Shown here in pieces: positions 11,928 through 22,018 of a stretch of 64,000 bases of DNA; within the stretch, counting starts at the first letter, position 1, and the number at the start of each line of letters is the position of its first letter. The stretch covers positions 183,013 to 247,012 of the forward strand of contig JABYQS010000039.1 in the NCBI GenBank assembly GCA_022592435.1, in the 5' to 3' direction. The DNA is from Cerioporus squamosus. Lineage: Eukaryota > Basidiomycota > Agaricomycetes > Polyporales > Polyporaceae. The translations under genes and the position numbers were made by a program. The notes below the pieces were generated by a model. The model did no database searches and had not been told where the DNA came from. It was given only the letters and a program-made list of their open reading frames with translations.

Positions 11928-12371
11928 CGTCACTATGACTGTCAAACTCGCGATTATTCGAGAGAACGGCTGCGATCAAGGCGAAACAGCGATGTCGACT
12001 CAGTACTTACAGTAAGTGATGTATGGTCGGTGACGAATGAAGGCTTCAGCTGACTAAAAAGTAAGTATCAAGAGTCCAGCAGCGCTGCGCTTGATGATCG
12101 ATAAAAGGGCTGCAGTCGATTGTCTCCTACTCACTGCACAATAAGGCAACGCCCCTCCGGGCAGACCTGGCCACGAGGGAATCAAACCACGAGAGACGAG
12201 ACAGTCACGCGAGCTCCCTGACGTAAGGACCAACGAGATTAATGATCGAAGAGCATTGTATTACAAGTACGAAAGCGGGAGAGCAAGATACGAACGTATA
12301 TACGCGACAGCTATGATAGCAGCAAGAAACGAGCTTTACATTGCAGGAGAACGATTCAGCAGACGGATGTA
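11928..12371. other. intergenic, no gene seen
   Basis: Stop-rich in all frames; no recognised feature. Confidence 0.4.
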
Positions 12372-12921
12372 CTAGTTCTTAGCGAGAGCATCGGGCCCGA
12401 GGATCTTGCGATCGCGCAAGATCTTCTGCATCCTGTAGGCAAACGTAAGTGATTCAATGGGAGGTCAGCGGATGGGGGAGCGCGTACCTTTCAACTTGCT
12501 GCGGCGTGAACGATCCCTTGGCGTGCTAAAGAAGCGTCAGTAGGACTGGATCACGACAGTAAAAGAACACAAACCTTGCAAACGAGGAAGGGATGGTAGG
12601 GGGGACGGAAGGGAGAAGGGAAGGTGACGTTGCTGCGCGCCGGCGGAATGAACTTCTTGTTGCTGTCGCGCGTAGGCGTGATCGTGGCTTTAACGTCGAA
12701 TGCGACGTTCTGCAAAGCATGATAATGAAGTAGATTAGTTGCAATAATCGAATTGGACTCACCACTTTGAAGGTCTTGCACTTGAAGGTGGTCTGGCCGC
12801 TGATACCAACAGAGATGACAGCGGCGGTGCCGATGATCTGTGAATAGCTGCGTTAGATCAGAACGACGACGAGTCTGCCCTATAGTACCTGGATCGTGCG
12901 GTTCACGATGGGGTTCGACAT
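12372..12921 (-). CDS. small unidentified protein, five or six exons
   Basis: Starting at the ATG at 12921, short exons join as MSNPIVNRTIQ, IIGTAAVISVGISGQTTFKC through KTFKV, NVAFDVKATITPTRDSNKKF through about VCK, HAKGSFTPQQVER and MQKILRDRKILGPDALAKN, ending at 12372. Each joint has GT-AG borders and keeps frame, giving about 113 residues. The small size, many short introns and a regular amphipathic C-terminus suggest a conserved housekeeping protein. I do not recognise the family. The first third has a short hydrophobic stretch (IIGTAAVISVGI) and the fragment KCKTFK is basic. Confidence 0.6.
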
Positions 12922-13134
12922 TGTTGAGTTTGGGGCTGTTTGAAGCGGTAGCGGCGGCGGCGGACTCGTTGAACGTGGAGAGTCGCGCGACGCGGGCGTC
13001 TACGTAATGAAGTCACGTGTCACGTGTCACTTCCCGCGTCCGCGCGCGCGTTGTGCAGCCCAGGACAACCGGGTCGACAGGCAGGCGCAACACCCAAGAT
13101 CTATGAGTGAAGTAGCGTCAGTCCATGCAAACAA

Positions 13135-15990
13135 TCAAGCAGGACAAGATAGTACGAACATTGGCTCCGAGATGATCTGATTCAACATCTTCCTTAGAGC
13201 ATTCTTCTCGTTGCTCGAGAGCTTCTTCTCGGTCACCTTCGCCCACTCCTTCTTGAAGGCCCTCTCGACGATGTCCGCGCACTGAGTGGGGTACGTCGTC
13301 GGGGGGTTGAACTTGCGGCAGTTGCTGAAGATCAACTCGACGTCCTTCGCGAAGTCCTCCATCGTCGCGTACTGCCCGTCGTTCAGTTTCGAGGAGATCG
13401 TGCTGAAATCCATCGGGTTCTTGATCTCGTCGTAGTACCTGCAGCCAAAGAGACTTCAGCAATAGCAATGTATGCTGATCAGTGAGACATACGTCGGACA
13501 GCCATCGAGGATGGGATCGACTGGCTTTGCGAAGATATGGCACTCCGGGATCTTCGAAAGGGTGCGTAGGATTTCACGACACTTCTTCTCGTTCAGTGGG
13601 GTTGGCTGAGCCAGCGCCTTCTTGGGCTTCCCGTTGGGTGTCGCTGGTCGCGAAGGCTCCTTTTCCTTGCCCTTGATCGAGATGCGTGGAGGGGCGCTCT
13701 TGTGTTCAGACACAGGCGGTGACGGCTTCGACGGCCGATCCTTGGGCTTCGGGATTGTGACACCATTCCTCGCTGGTACGGGAGACTCCGTATGCCGAGG
13801 GGTAGCCGCGCGGCTTGGAACCGCAGGAGGAACAGTCGAAGGGCCAGGGGTGGGCCCAGTAGATCGCTCCTTCTTTGCGGGGGTGGCCAACGCAAGGATC
13901 TCATCCTCCGGGTCCGCCTCCTTCTTCCGCTTTCCGATGATGAGCTTCGGTGCTTGGCGCTCCTTGCCCTTGTCAGCCGGAGGTGGCGCTGGAGGCTTCT
14001 CGCGCTCTTTCTCCCTATGACCAGGAGTAGACGACTGAGACTGATGCCGTCGGTCATGACCCTTATCCTTCTTGCTCTGCTCCTCGATTGCGATGACCTC
14101 GGCCAAAAGGTCAGCGGAGCCATCGTCAATCTCGTCGACAGGAGGAGGCGGGGCGGGAGCTGCGATGGGTGCAGGAGGTGGTACCTCGGACAGCTTGGGC
14201 TCCTTTGGCTTCCTGCCCTTTGGCTTGGGCACGGGCTTCGAGGTAGACGGAGAGGGGGCAACACCATTGGGAGTGGAAGCGCCACCGCCACCGCCCAGCT
14301 TGAGCTTGATGGTAGGCGTGGCAACAGGCGTGCCCGCCTTCGAGCTCTTGGAAGTCACAGGAATCTGAATGGAAGGCGGGGGAGGAGGGGGTGCCGCCTG
14401 AGCCTGAGCAGCAACTTTGTCCAAGGTCTTGTTTATCCGGACCCAAACTGGAGACAACATCAGTCGTATGCACGATCACTCCAAGTGGGCAACTCACTCT
14501 TGTCGAAGAACGAATCCAAGGCAAGAGCTTCGTTGTGCGCGAAGCTCCCCTGCATGTTGTATGTCTTCGCGTTGTTGATCATGAGCTTGAAATCCGCCTC
14601 GAACTCGAACCGGTTCTTGTACTGCCCCTGCTTCAGCTTCGCTCCCATTGTACCCAAGTCCATAGGCGACTTGATGATGTCGAAGTAGCTACGAGCATAT
14701 GAGCAATACTTTCCAGCATAGAGGGAGGTGTGGGTACGCACTTGGGTGCCTTGTCTCGCACAGGGTCGACAGGCTGCCAGAAGAGCAGCGCCTTTTGTGC
14801 TCCTGCAACTTCTTGAGAGCATTCTTGCAAGCCGTCAAATCCTGTGCACTCATGCCGCTCGCCTGGGCCCTCGGTGCGACCTTGCCAGGAGCCTTCTCCT
14901 TGTGCGCAGGCGCGGCCTTCGCAGATACCTTCGGCAAGTCTCCGCCACGCTTGTAAGTCGCCGCCTGTGGAGTAGCCGCAGAAGGCGCTGGCGTTGCCGA
15001 GACATCGACCTGTGCACTACTGGGCACGAGCTTGAGCTTGGGAGGGAGGGTGAAGGAAGCGCGAGTACTCGGCGTAGGGGGCCCGCCAGCCTTGATAGCG
15101 CGCGGTGGCTTGGTGGAGAGCTTGACGGGGAGGATCGGCGGAGGTGCCTCCACGACAGGTGTCGGAGGAAGATGTATGGTGACCTTCGATGGTTGCTCTT
15201 CCTGGCCGCGAATCAGGAGGTCTGCAAGCTTGATCAGACACCACCGAACTTCGCTATCGGTATCAGGCGAACTGCACGCGCCGTCAGTATAATCTTTGAG
15301 CTATAGACGGGTACACTTACAGAGCGATAGGCACGAGTAACTCCCGGAGCACCTCGTTCTTCCCGACCTCCCGGTCTTTGCGCAACGCCTTGATCACGAG
15401 GTCGAGCTCACTCTTCTTGGTCTCCTTGACCTTCTCGCCGCCGTTGCCGTCCTCCTCGATCATGAGCGAGTCCGCTTCCTTTGGCGTCTTCATCTCACCC
15501 ATGCTGACGAGCAGCGCAAGACTCTGGCACGCGCTCCTCGCGACATGCCGCCGCACCACTCGAGACGAGTCGGAGGCCATGACAGACAGGATGTATCGCA
15601 TGATCTTGGGCGTGTACCACTTGCCAAGGAAGACGTAGTCGAATGCCGCGAGACGGACGGCGACGTAGTTACCCTCGCTGCGCGGCGATGAGTAAAGCCT
15701 CACCATGAAGAGCGATTACTCACCGAGTCAGAGGGAAAACCGGTCGACGATCGTGAGGGACGAGACTAGCCAGGCTCAGCAGTAGATGGAACTGTGTGCG
15801 GTCCAGTTAGACAAAGCGCAGTATTGATTTGGGTGAGATCGTTACCTCGATGTTCGCCACGGTGACCATGTTATGATAAGTGGGAATGAGACGACCGATG
15901 CATGCTGCGGTACTGATCGACTTCAGCGAGTGTTCTGTTTAACAACTCGATATCTTCCCGCTCTTGATAAGGACCAGCTTCATTCGACAT
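13135..15990 (-). CDS. TAF2 C-terminal region fused to two bromodomains
   Basis: The N-terminal third matches the end of TFIID subunit TAF2: DIELLNRTLAEVDQYRS, IPTYHNMVTVAN, FHLLLSLASLVP, then a helical repeat with VRLAAFDYVFLGKWYTPK and RYILSVMASDSSRVVRRHVA. A Pro/Lys-rich linker follows, then two bromodomains. The first has YFDIIKSPMDLGTMGAKL and the acetyl-lysine Asn in NAKTYN; the second has NPMDFSTISSKL and NCRKFNPP. Bromodomains bind acetylated histones, so the protein likely helps place TFIID at active promoters in the nucleus. Two frame breaks are seen: one extra base near 15897 and one A missing in the run at 14794-14797. The metallopeptidase-like body of TAF2 (about 1000 residues) is not found upstream of 16030. 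The start at 15990 is only the first ATG in frame. Confidence 0.75.
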
Positions 15991-16839
15991 GAGCAATCCT
16001 AGTCGGCAGTCCTTCCGGTTCTTCGAGTAGTTCCACAGCCATGTGGGCATAAGCCCGGGCTGCTTCTGCTAGTAGTGCGGTGAGAACCCCGACCAGGGCT
16101 ATGACGCTGAACGTAACAACTACGTCGTCGAAGATCGGCGGTGGGCCTCGAAGTTGTCAGTGGTTATTATAAGAAATGTGACGTGAGGTTCTTCGCATCC
16201 TCAGGGATAAAGGACATGCTCGCAGTTCTGAACAGCGTCTGGCGAGCCCTTTTGCCCGTGGCGATGCGGAGGGGCGTCCCGGTGGCGACGACGACGATGC
16301 CGGTGTACAAGGGGAGGGGGAGACGGAGACGGAGGCGGGTCAGAGGACGGGGAAGACGATCGAGAGGGCGGAGCGGGGTGGTGCCGAGAGTGCTGAGAAG
16401 CGCCGAGGAGACTTTTGCGTGTGTGCAGAGTCGGACGAGCGACAACTGGAGCTACGGAAGAGGGTCGTCAGCGTGCGGGACGTGTGAAGCAAAGACCTTG
16501 TGATGAGAGAGGAGAGATGTCTGTGGGTGAGAACACGTCACCGAACGGGATTGACAGTGTGCAATCTCGCTACTCGTGCATTGCGGGCTCCGGAGGGCCA
16601 CAGGCGGCCACAGGGCGGGCCAACGAGGAGAGTTCTCTGGCCGCCGATGGTACTCGGGGCGCTGTCATTCCGAAATGTGACGCACCTCATCCACGGAGAC
16701 ATCGGCAGTTTCTGAAGCCGGCTCGCGCTTGCCAGAGATCCTCGTTGTGCGGTCAAACGACTGGATAGACCACGTTCAACTCAGAAGGGTGGAACAAGGA
16801 CATATGTAGCAGCCCGCAACGTACCGTTCCCTGTGATAT
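15991..16839. other. degenerate region upstream of the TAF2-like gene
   Basis: A few more codons of TAF2-like sequence may lie just above 15990 (LWNYSKNRKDC on the minus strand, about 16000-16040). Beyond that a 92-codon Arg/Leu-rich frame at 16167-16445 is open but unlike TAF2. No intact gene was recognised. Confidence 0.4.
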
Positions 16840-17501
16840 ATATTGAGCGCACCGCCCTCGTTGCCCATGTGGTCACAGATATGGGTCAAGTGGCCGCAGC
16901 TGGCGCAGTACACATCGTGGTCCACAGTGTGCTCTTCGGAGTGCGGCTTGCTTTGGGCGAGTCGAAGATGAACCCGGGCGAGTGCATGCTGCGTTCAAGG
17001 GCCACGTATACCCTGCATAACCACGATCAATCTCCGGTTCGGCAACGAATCGGTGCAGATCACAGTCGAGGCTGCTCACCAGTCGAGAAATTCGGACTCC
17101 TTGACACAGTGCGGGCACATCTGCGAAGGAGCGGTGACGTAGGTGCCCTCGAAGCCGGTATCGTGGAAGTCAGCGTCGAGGAGTGTGAAGAGTCGTTCCC
17201 GCCCGTCTTAGCTGATCTTCTAGAGATAGGCTGGGCGGTCAAGCACGTCGCGGCGGTCCGTGAGCCCCACAAGATCTGCAAACCGCGCAGACGACTGGGA
17301 GGTGGGAGAGAGTGAGTCCGTACTCGGTGTGGACACGGGTTTGAGAACTTACATCAGATGCGAGGACAGTCAACGCGGATTCAGATAGAAGACGAAAGGA
17401 ATAAGCGTGAGGCGGGAACGGGGAGGACATACCTTGAAGACGAAGAGGGGGATCTTGATCGAGGATGACTCGGTGTGGTCATAGCGGCCGCTCGGAGGCA
17501 T
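16840..17501 (-). pseudogene. unrecognised Cys-rich coding remnant
   Basis: From an ATG at 17501 the minus strand reads MPPSGRYDHTESSSIKIPLF, then after a possible intron SARFADLVGLTDRRDVLDRP, then LFTLLDADFHDTGFEG, APSQMCPHCVKESEFLDW, and further on DHDVYCASCGHLTHICDHMG. The CxxC pairs suggest a zinc-binding protein. Two stops (near 17215-17225) and others break the frame. The family was not identified. It sits between LYS2 and TAF2 pieces on the same strand. Confidence 0.3.
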
Positions 17502-17916
17502 TCAGTGCGGCAGGGTGCTCGCGAGCTGGCAGAGGATGGCGTAGAGCCTAGAGGTTGCATGCGTTCGTTGATGAGGAAGACAGGATCTGCAAACGCACGA
17601 TAAGCAGACCGGACACGCACGCAGGCGATTGTATACGGTGGGCTCACTATAAAACTTGTTCGGAGCCGGAAGAGTGTCGATGGGTTAGTCGGAACGCCGG
17701 CCAGCTGTACGCTCGTGTCTTCTTCTTTCTCTTCCCTGAACGGCGTTGGCGGATACGTACCATCGCGTTCGCTGTCTCTGTAACCACAGGTGAGACCCAT
17801 GGCGGTGATGAGGCGGGCCATCCCACTTGTCGCGGTCACGACATTTGTTTTTGTCTCCAGGACGCGCCCGCTTGGACGGGTAGTCGCAACTCTCGTTGCG
17901 CCTTCTGTACGGGGCC
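17502..17916. other. no recognisable gene
   Basis: Open frames exist on both strands, but none continues the LYS2 fragment past LSVLHVAA or shows a known domain. Confidence 0.35.
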
Positions 17917-18356
17917 GCCGCAACGTGCAGCACGCTCAGCGCGTCCCGCGGCGGAGGCAGGGACAACAGCGCGGTGAGCGCGCAGCACCGCGCGACGGGG
18001 TCGACGGGGACCATGTTCACGGTAGGACAAGCCCGAGCTGAAATCAGCCCTTGACGAGGCGTCAGAGGAAGTCGTCCGTGTTCGTCACTGCGGGTGTTTA
18101 TGGTCATGTGCGTCAGCATATCCCTGACAAGGAGATGTAGCTGAGACGTACCTGCTGCTTGCGAGTCGCCCACGATGTATCCGGGGCAGACAATGTGCCC
18201 GCGCAGGCCGCGCTTGCCCGCTTCGAACAATAGCTTCTCCGAAACTCACTTACTCTGGCCATACCCGGTCTTGAGCAAGTTGCGCGCGCTTTCGAGATCG
18301 TCGCTTTCGGGGACGGCCCCGAAGCTGTCTGAGAGTTGGACGTAGTACTCGGTGTC
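17917..18356 (-). pseudogene. LYS2: LYS2 (L-2-aminoadipate reductase) internal fragment
   Basis: This is a piece of the C-terminal NADPH-dependent thioester reductase domain of aminoadipate reductase, the fungal lysine-pathway enzyme. Recognisable parts are DTEYYVQLSDSFGAVPESDD, LKTGYGQSK, VSEKLLFEAGKRGLRGHIV, CPGYIVGDSQ, VTNTDDFL, TVNMVPVDPVARC and LSVLHVAA. GYGQSK is followed by TGA where the family has Trp. Two more TGA codons follow DDFL and RLVKG, and a frameshift precedes TVNMVPVD. The adenylation and carrier domains upstream are absent, and the sequence diverges after LHVAA. It joins directly to the RNA14 fragment at about 18356, so it is a displaced, dead fragment. Confidence 0.8.
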
Positions 18357-19130
18357 GAATCTGGCGACTGCGCTCTCTTCGAGGACGAACTCTGGGTAGC
18401 GGTCGATTGCTTCGCTGCCTCTGACACGATAGACAGCAGAGTGTCTGTGCGCCCGAGCAGGCCGCTACTGCTGCTGCCATTGAGACGAGCTGAGCCGCCG
18501 CCCGAACGATGGAGCACAAAGCCGAGATCACGCGTCGCAATAGCGTCAATGTTCAAGTACTTGTATCTCTCTGCAAAGCGCTTGATAAGAAGATCTATGA
18601 TGGTGTTTCAATGGTCAGTCGAGACTTACGAGATAACTAAGTTCACTCACCTTGTGGGTGCACTTCCGCTATCCGCTTCTCGAGCTTGTGGACAGTGGCG
18701 AGGTCGCCATACTGGTACTCATAATGGGCCCACCGCTCCTACAGGGCTCGGGCTTTGTCGGGCGGGGGATTACCGATGACACGCTCGAGCAGGGCCCTCC
18801 TGTCTGGGCAGATACGTTAGCAAACACACAACCGGATAAGCAAGGGGGTGCTTACTGTTCTGATCGATGATGGAGATGAGAAAACCAAGACACCGAAGTA
18901 CGTACTCGACTTCATCGCTGAACGGTTCCATCCCCTTCTTGAAGATCCTGCTAGCTCCCTGGACATCCTTGTTGCCGCGGTGATACTCCATGAGCGCTGC
19001 GTGGTAGTGTCAGTCGGAGCGCCAGACGCAACAATAGGACAACGCACCTTCGGCTTCATGGACCTCCCAAGGCGTCCAGCGGTCTCTGCGCGCTTTGCCG
19101 AACACAGCACGAGCAAACTTGAGGCTTGGC
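18357..19130 (-). pseudogene. RNA14: RNA14 / CstF77 3' fragment
   Basis: C-terminal part of the HAT-repeat scaffold of the mRNA 3'-end cleavage factor. Exons read FARAVFGKARRDRWTPWEV, ALMEYHRGNKDVQGASRIF, SDEVEYVLRCLGFLISIIDQ, RVIGNPPPDKARAL, ERWAHYEYQYGDLATVHKLE, IKRFAERYKYLNIDAIATRD and GFVLHR, then a Ser-rich tail ending SSSSKRAQSPD. A TAG replaces the Trp between KARAL and ERW. Typical N-terminal HAT repeats were not found upstream of 19130. The last recognisable residues abut LYS2 sequence, so the true end of the protein is missing too. Confidence 0.75.
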
Positions 19131-21424
19131 GAGCTTAATGTCATCGTTCCAGGCGAAGCCTCTCAGGCATTGGGCAAGACAATTGCTGGACGGGCCGGCG
19201 TACGGGCGATGCGGAAGAACCCGCTGCTGTATTCAGCCGATCTGAGACGGATTGGTTGGACTGTCCGGTATGGGATGAGACGGAACGGGAGACGCGGAAG
19301 ATGATTTCCTGGCATGATGTTCAGTAACGAAGACCTTGGCAGATCAGGGGAACAAGGAGCAATACTTACCTGCCTACACAGAACATCATACCGCGTACGT
19401 GTGGTCCTGCATAACGCGTCCCTCTTTCGCTGCGAATGAGTTTCTTTGCTGTACCTTGTCCTGCAGGTCGTGGAACTTTTGCGGTGGATGACGATGGCAA
19501 GGCCTATACCTCGGGGTGCCCATCTCCAGCGCTGTCTTGACGCTGCAAGAAACAATCGGACACATTTCGCTGTTTGGAGTATATTAAGAACTTACCGACG
19601 TTGTGATGTGTGCGAAATAAAATCTTCGCCTGGTGGGGTGTACGCCGAGATCCCCGGGACGATCGACTTGGGATCACGTGTGTCGATCTGCTGGCATTCT
19701 ACTGTAAGGCAATGTCATGAGGACGGTCTATCAAAGCATAAAGCGGTGAACACGTACCTGTCTCATACCCACAACTGGTGTCCTGTACTGGTTACGGTCC
19801 AAGGCCGTGTCTCGTAGGGTGAACATCCCGAGCGAAGATAGCCTCAGCAGACCGATGACGTTCTGGGGTGCTTGCTGCTATCATAGAACACCTGTATTAA
19901 GATTGACTAACCTGTAACACTGTTGGAACAAGTTACTAACATGATGTAGTGCTCGTAGTTGGTGATGTCCTGCCGAAGTATGTTAACAGGCCCGCATTAC
20001 TTTTATATAGGAAGAGATGACTTACCTGTCATGCCCGTTCGGAGCTAGCCCGTCTGCGTCAAGTCAGACCATGTCTCTGAGCAGATAGGCTTGTGGAAAG
20101 TCAGAGTGGAACATACTACCCAGATAACAGACGCGCGTACGTAGCATTCGGCTGACTGCTGGTGCATTCGAGATGGCGGGGTTGCGGTCTGTAGCGCTTT
20201 GGTTTAGCTTTAGCTACACTATGGTATTCTCACATACGTGAACAAGCTCAGGTTATGTCTGAGTAGCGATGGTTGGTCGTCGTGTAGTTCAAAACATGCA
20301 GATCCTGTACTCGCTTATGGTACGAGCAAGTTCTCTCTTGGCGAGCGTTCTGTGTTGGGCGAGTCAGAGACTGTGGAATATGTCACGACAACCAAGACGT
20401 TACTCACTACACAACGCGGCCGGAGGCATCACGAAAGAGTTCTGTGAAGGCTGGTAGTATCAGAGATATTGGATAGATGGTTGATATGACATACATTGGA
20501 GAGCGGACTCCATACCGTTCGCATGCAAAAGGACCAGGAGTTGGCTATGTTTCTGGGTGGAGAGAAGTCGACGTTGTCCAGAGCGGTTGTCGACCTACAC
20601 GGCAATATGGGGTAACAGTACGCGGGGGGTGGAGAAGATTGATGGTTAGTGCGTTGGGAAAGTGTGGTGGTAATGAGGAACGGACCTTCAGTCACCGAGC
20701 TGTTGTCTGCAACGGTTCGATTGCTTCTGACCCGTTTCGATGCTTCACAGAGGGAGTGGCGATGGGACGTGGTCGAAGGGTATGTCGTCTTAGACCACAG
20801 GTTGGACGATATAGCCATGTTGTATGGTGAGGATGAGACGAGGGATGTTTGTGGGACAAACTGGATGTTTGTGAGCTGTTTGTGGGACGAACTAGGTGCA
20901 CTGTTTGTGAACTGCCTGTCGCAGAGGGGATCTGAGGAGACGATGGGTGTTGATTGTCCTCGATTCTCACGGGAGCGCACGGACCATGCCAGTTCGCACC
21001 GACAGCCCTGATTAGTCATCATTCGCGCTGAGAGTATTGAGCGCACGCGCACACCGACATGGTTCGAGATACCATGCGCTATGCTCTTTGCGAACCGTGA
21101 TTGCATTGATACTACCACTGGTATGTATGATTGGCTCTGCACGAAGTTCAGGGACGAAATCAATGAGAGGTGTGTGTATAAAGGGGGATACATACATCGT
21201 AAGACTATTCCAAGATACGATATTCCAATATGCGATATGATACAACTTCCAGGAGCCAAGGTGATACAAGGAGACGACTACCGGAGCCGATGACGATTAC
21301 TATGCAACCAAGATCAAGTATGAGAGGGATATACAAGTAGACGAAAGTTGACCTTATAGATGAAGAGATATCGTAGAGCCGCGCCAAGCATGGTATGAGT
21401 TTCGTGCTATTTGTCACAGCGACG
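19131..21424. other. no convincing gene
   Basis: Several frames of 90-280 codons are open, the longest on the minus strand at 20429-21259 (Ser/Thr-rich, not started by ATG, no domain). Around 20846-20895 the word TGTTTGTGGGAC occurs twice within 45 nt. I see no RNA14 N-terminus here. Confidence 0.4.
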
Positions 21425-21808
21425 TTACTCCGTAGGCTTCCTGTAGCCCCATTTCTCGGCGATCTTGAGCAGGTCATATCTCCAGCCCCAGCCGCAAGGT
21501 TTGCAGAGAGTTGCTGGCCCACATGGTCCCTGTGAACGGTACAAAGCGTAAGTGATGCGACGTCGATTAATGGATGGTACGTTGACGCTTACTTGACGCC
21601 ACTCATTCGCTCCGATCTCCTCCGGCTTCTTTGTGCACTTCGGAGCCGTACAACGCGTCTTCGGCTCGACGCGACCGTATGAACTCTACAGTTGGATGTA
21701 AGCAGACATAATAAAGAAAGAAGGTCGGATTACGTGCGTCCGACCCTCGCGGCCTTCCGATGTTATAGAAGGGCCATACTTGGGGTTCAACGTCGTTGTC
21801 GTAGCCAT
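21425..21808 (-). CDS. GATA-like zinc-binding protein
   Basis: From the ATG at 21808, three exons give about 92 residues: MATTTTLNPKYGPSITSEGR, then after an intron the zinc segment RCTAPKCTKKPEEIG and NEWRQ, then GPCGPATLCKPCGWGWRYD, LLKIAEKWGYRKPTE and a stop at 21425. The C-x4-C, then C-x2-C spacing with a GP-x-G-x-x-LC segment resembles a fungal GATA-type finger (normally C-x2-C ... GP-x-x-LCN-x-C), but the first pair is wider and the Asn is replaced by Lys. It may be a stand-alone small nuclear protein or the last exons of the Zn2Cys6 gene upstream; the phase from the neighbouring exon did not fit when I tried it. Confidence 0.5.
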
Positions 21809-22018
21809 CGAAGCCTAAGGATGAAGAGTTAGTGTGTGGATTGGAGGGAAGGCCAGGTTAATGCGCGAAGATAGGCATCCGAACCTTTGCCCTGGAGAGA
21901 AGGTAGAGGGTCTGATGAGTCGAGTGGGTTGCGTTTATACAAGTTGGGTGCGTGGCGAGAAAGGATCTTAGCGTCAGCATAGTAACTCAGCAGCAAACGA
22001 CGGGACATACATGTAGAA

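Noticed and set aside
13593..14324. 243-codon minus-strand frame inside the bromodomain gene
   Set aside because: Shadow frame of the Pro/Lys-rich linker, made open by its G/C-rich composition.
13792..14688. 298-codon plus-strand frame
   Set aside because: Antisense shadow of the same linker region; Arg/Leu-rich without a domain.
20429..21259. 276-codon open frame on the minus strand
   Set aside because: It does not start with ATG, is low-complexity Ser/Thr-rich, has no domain, and the opposite strand is open too.
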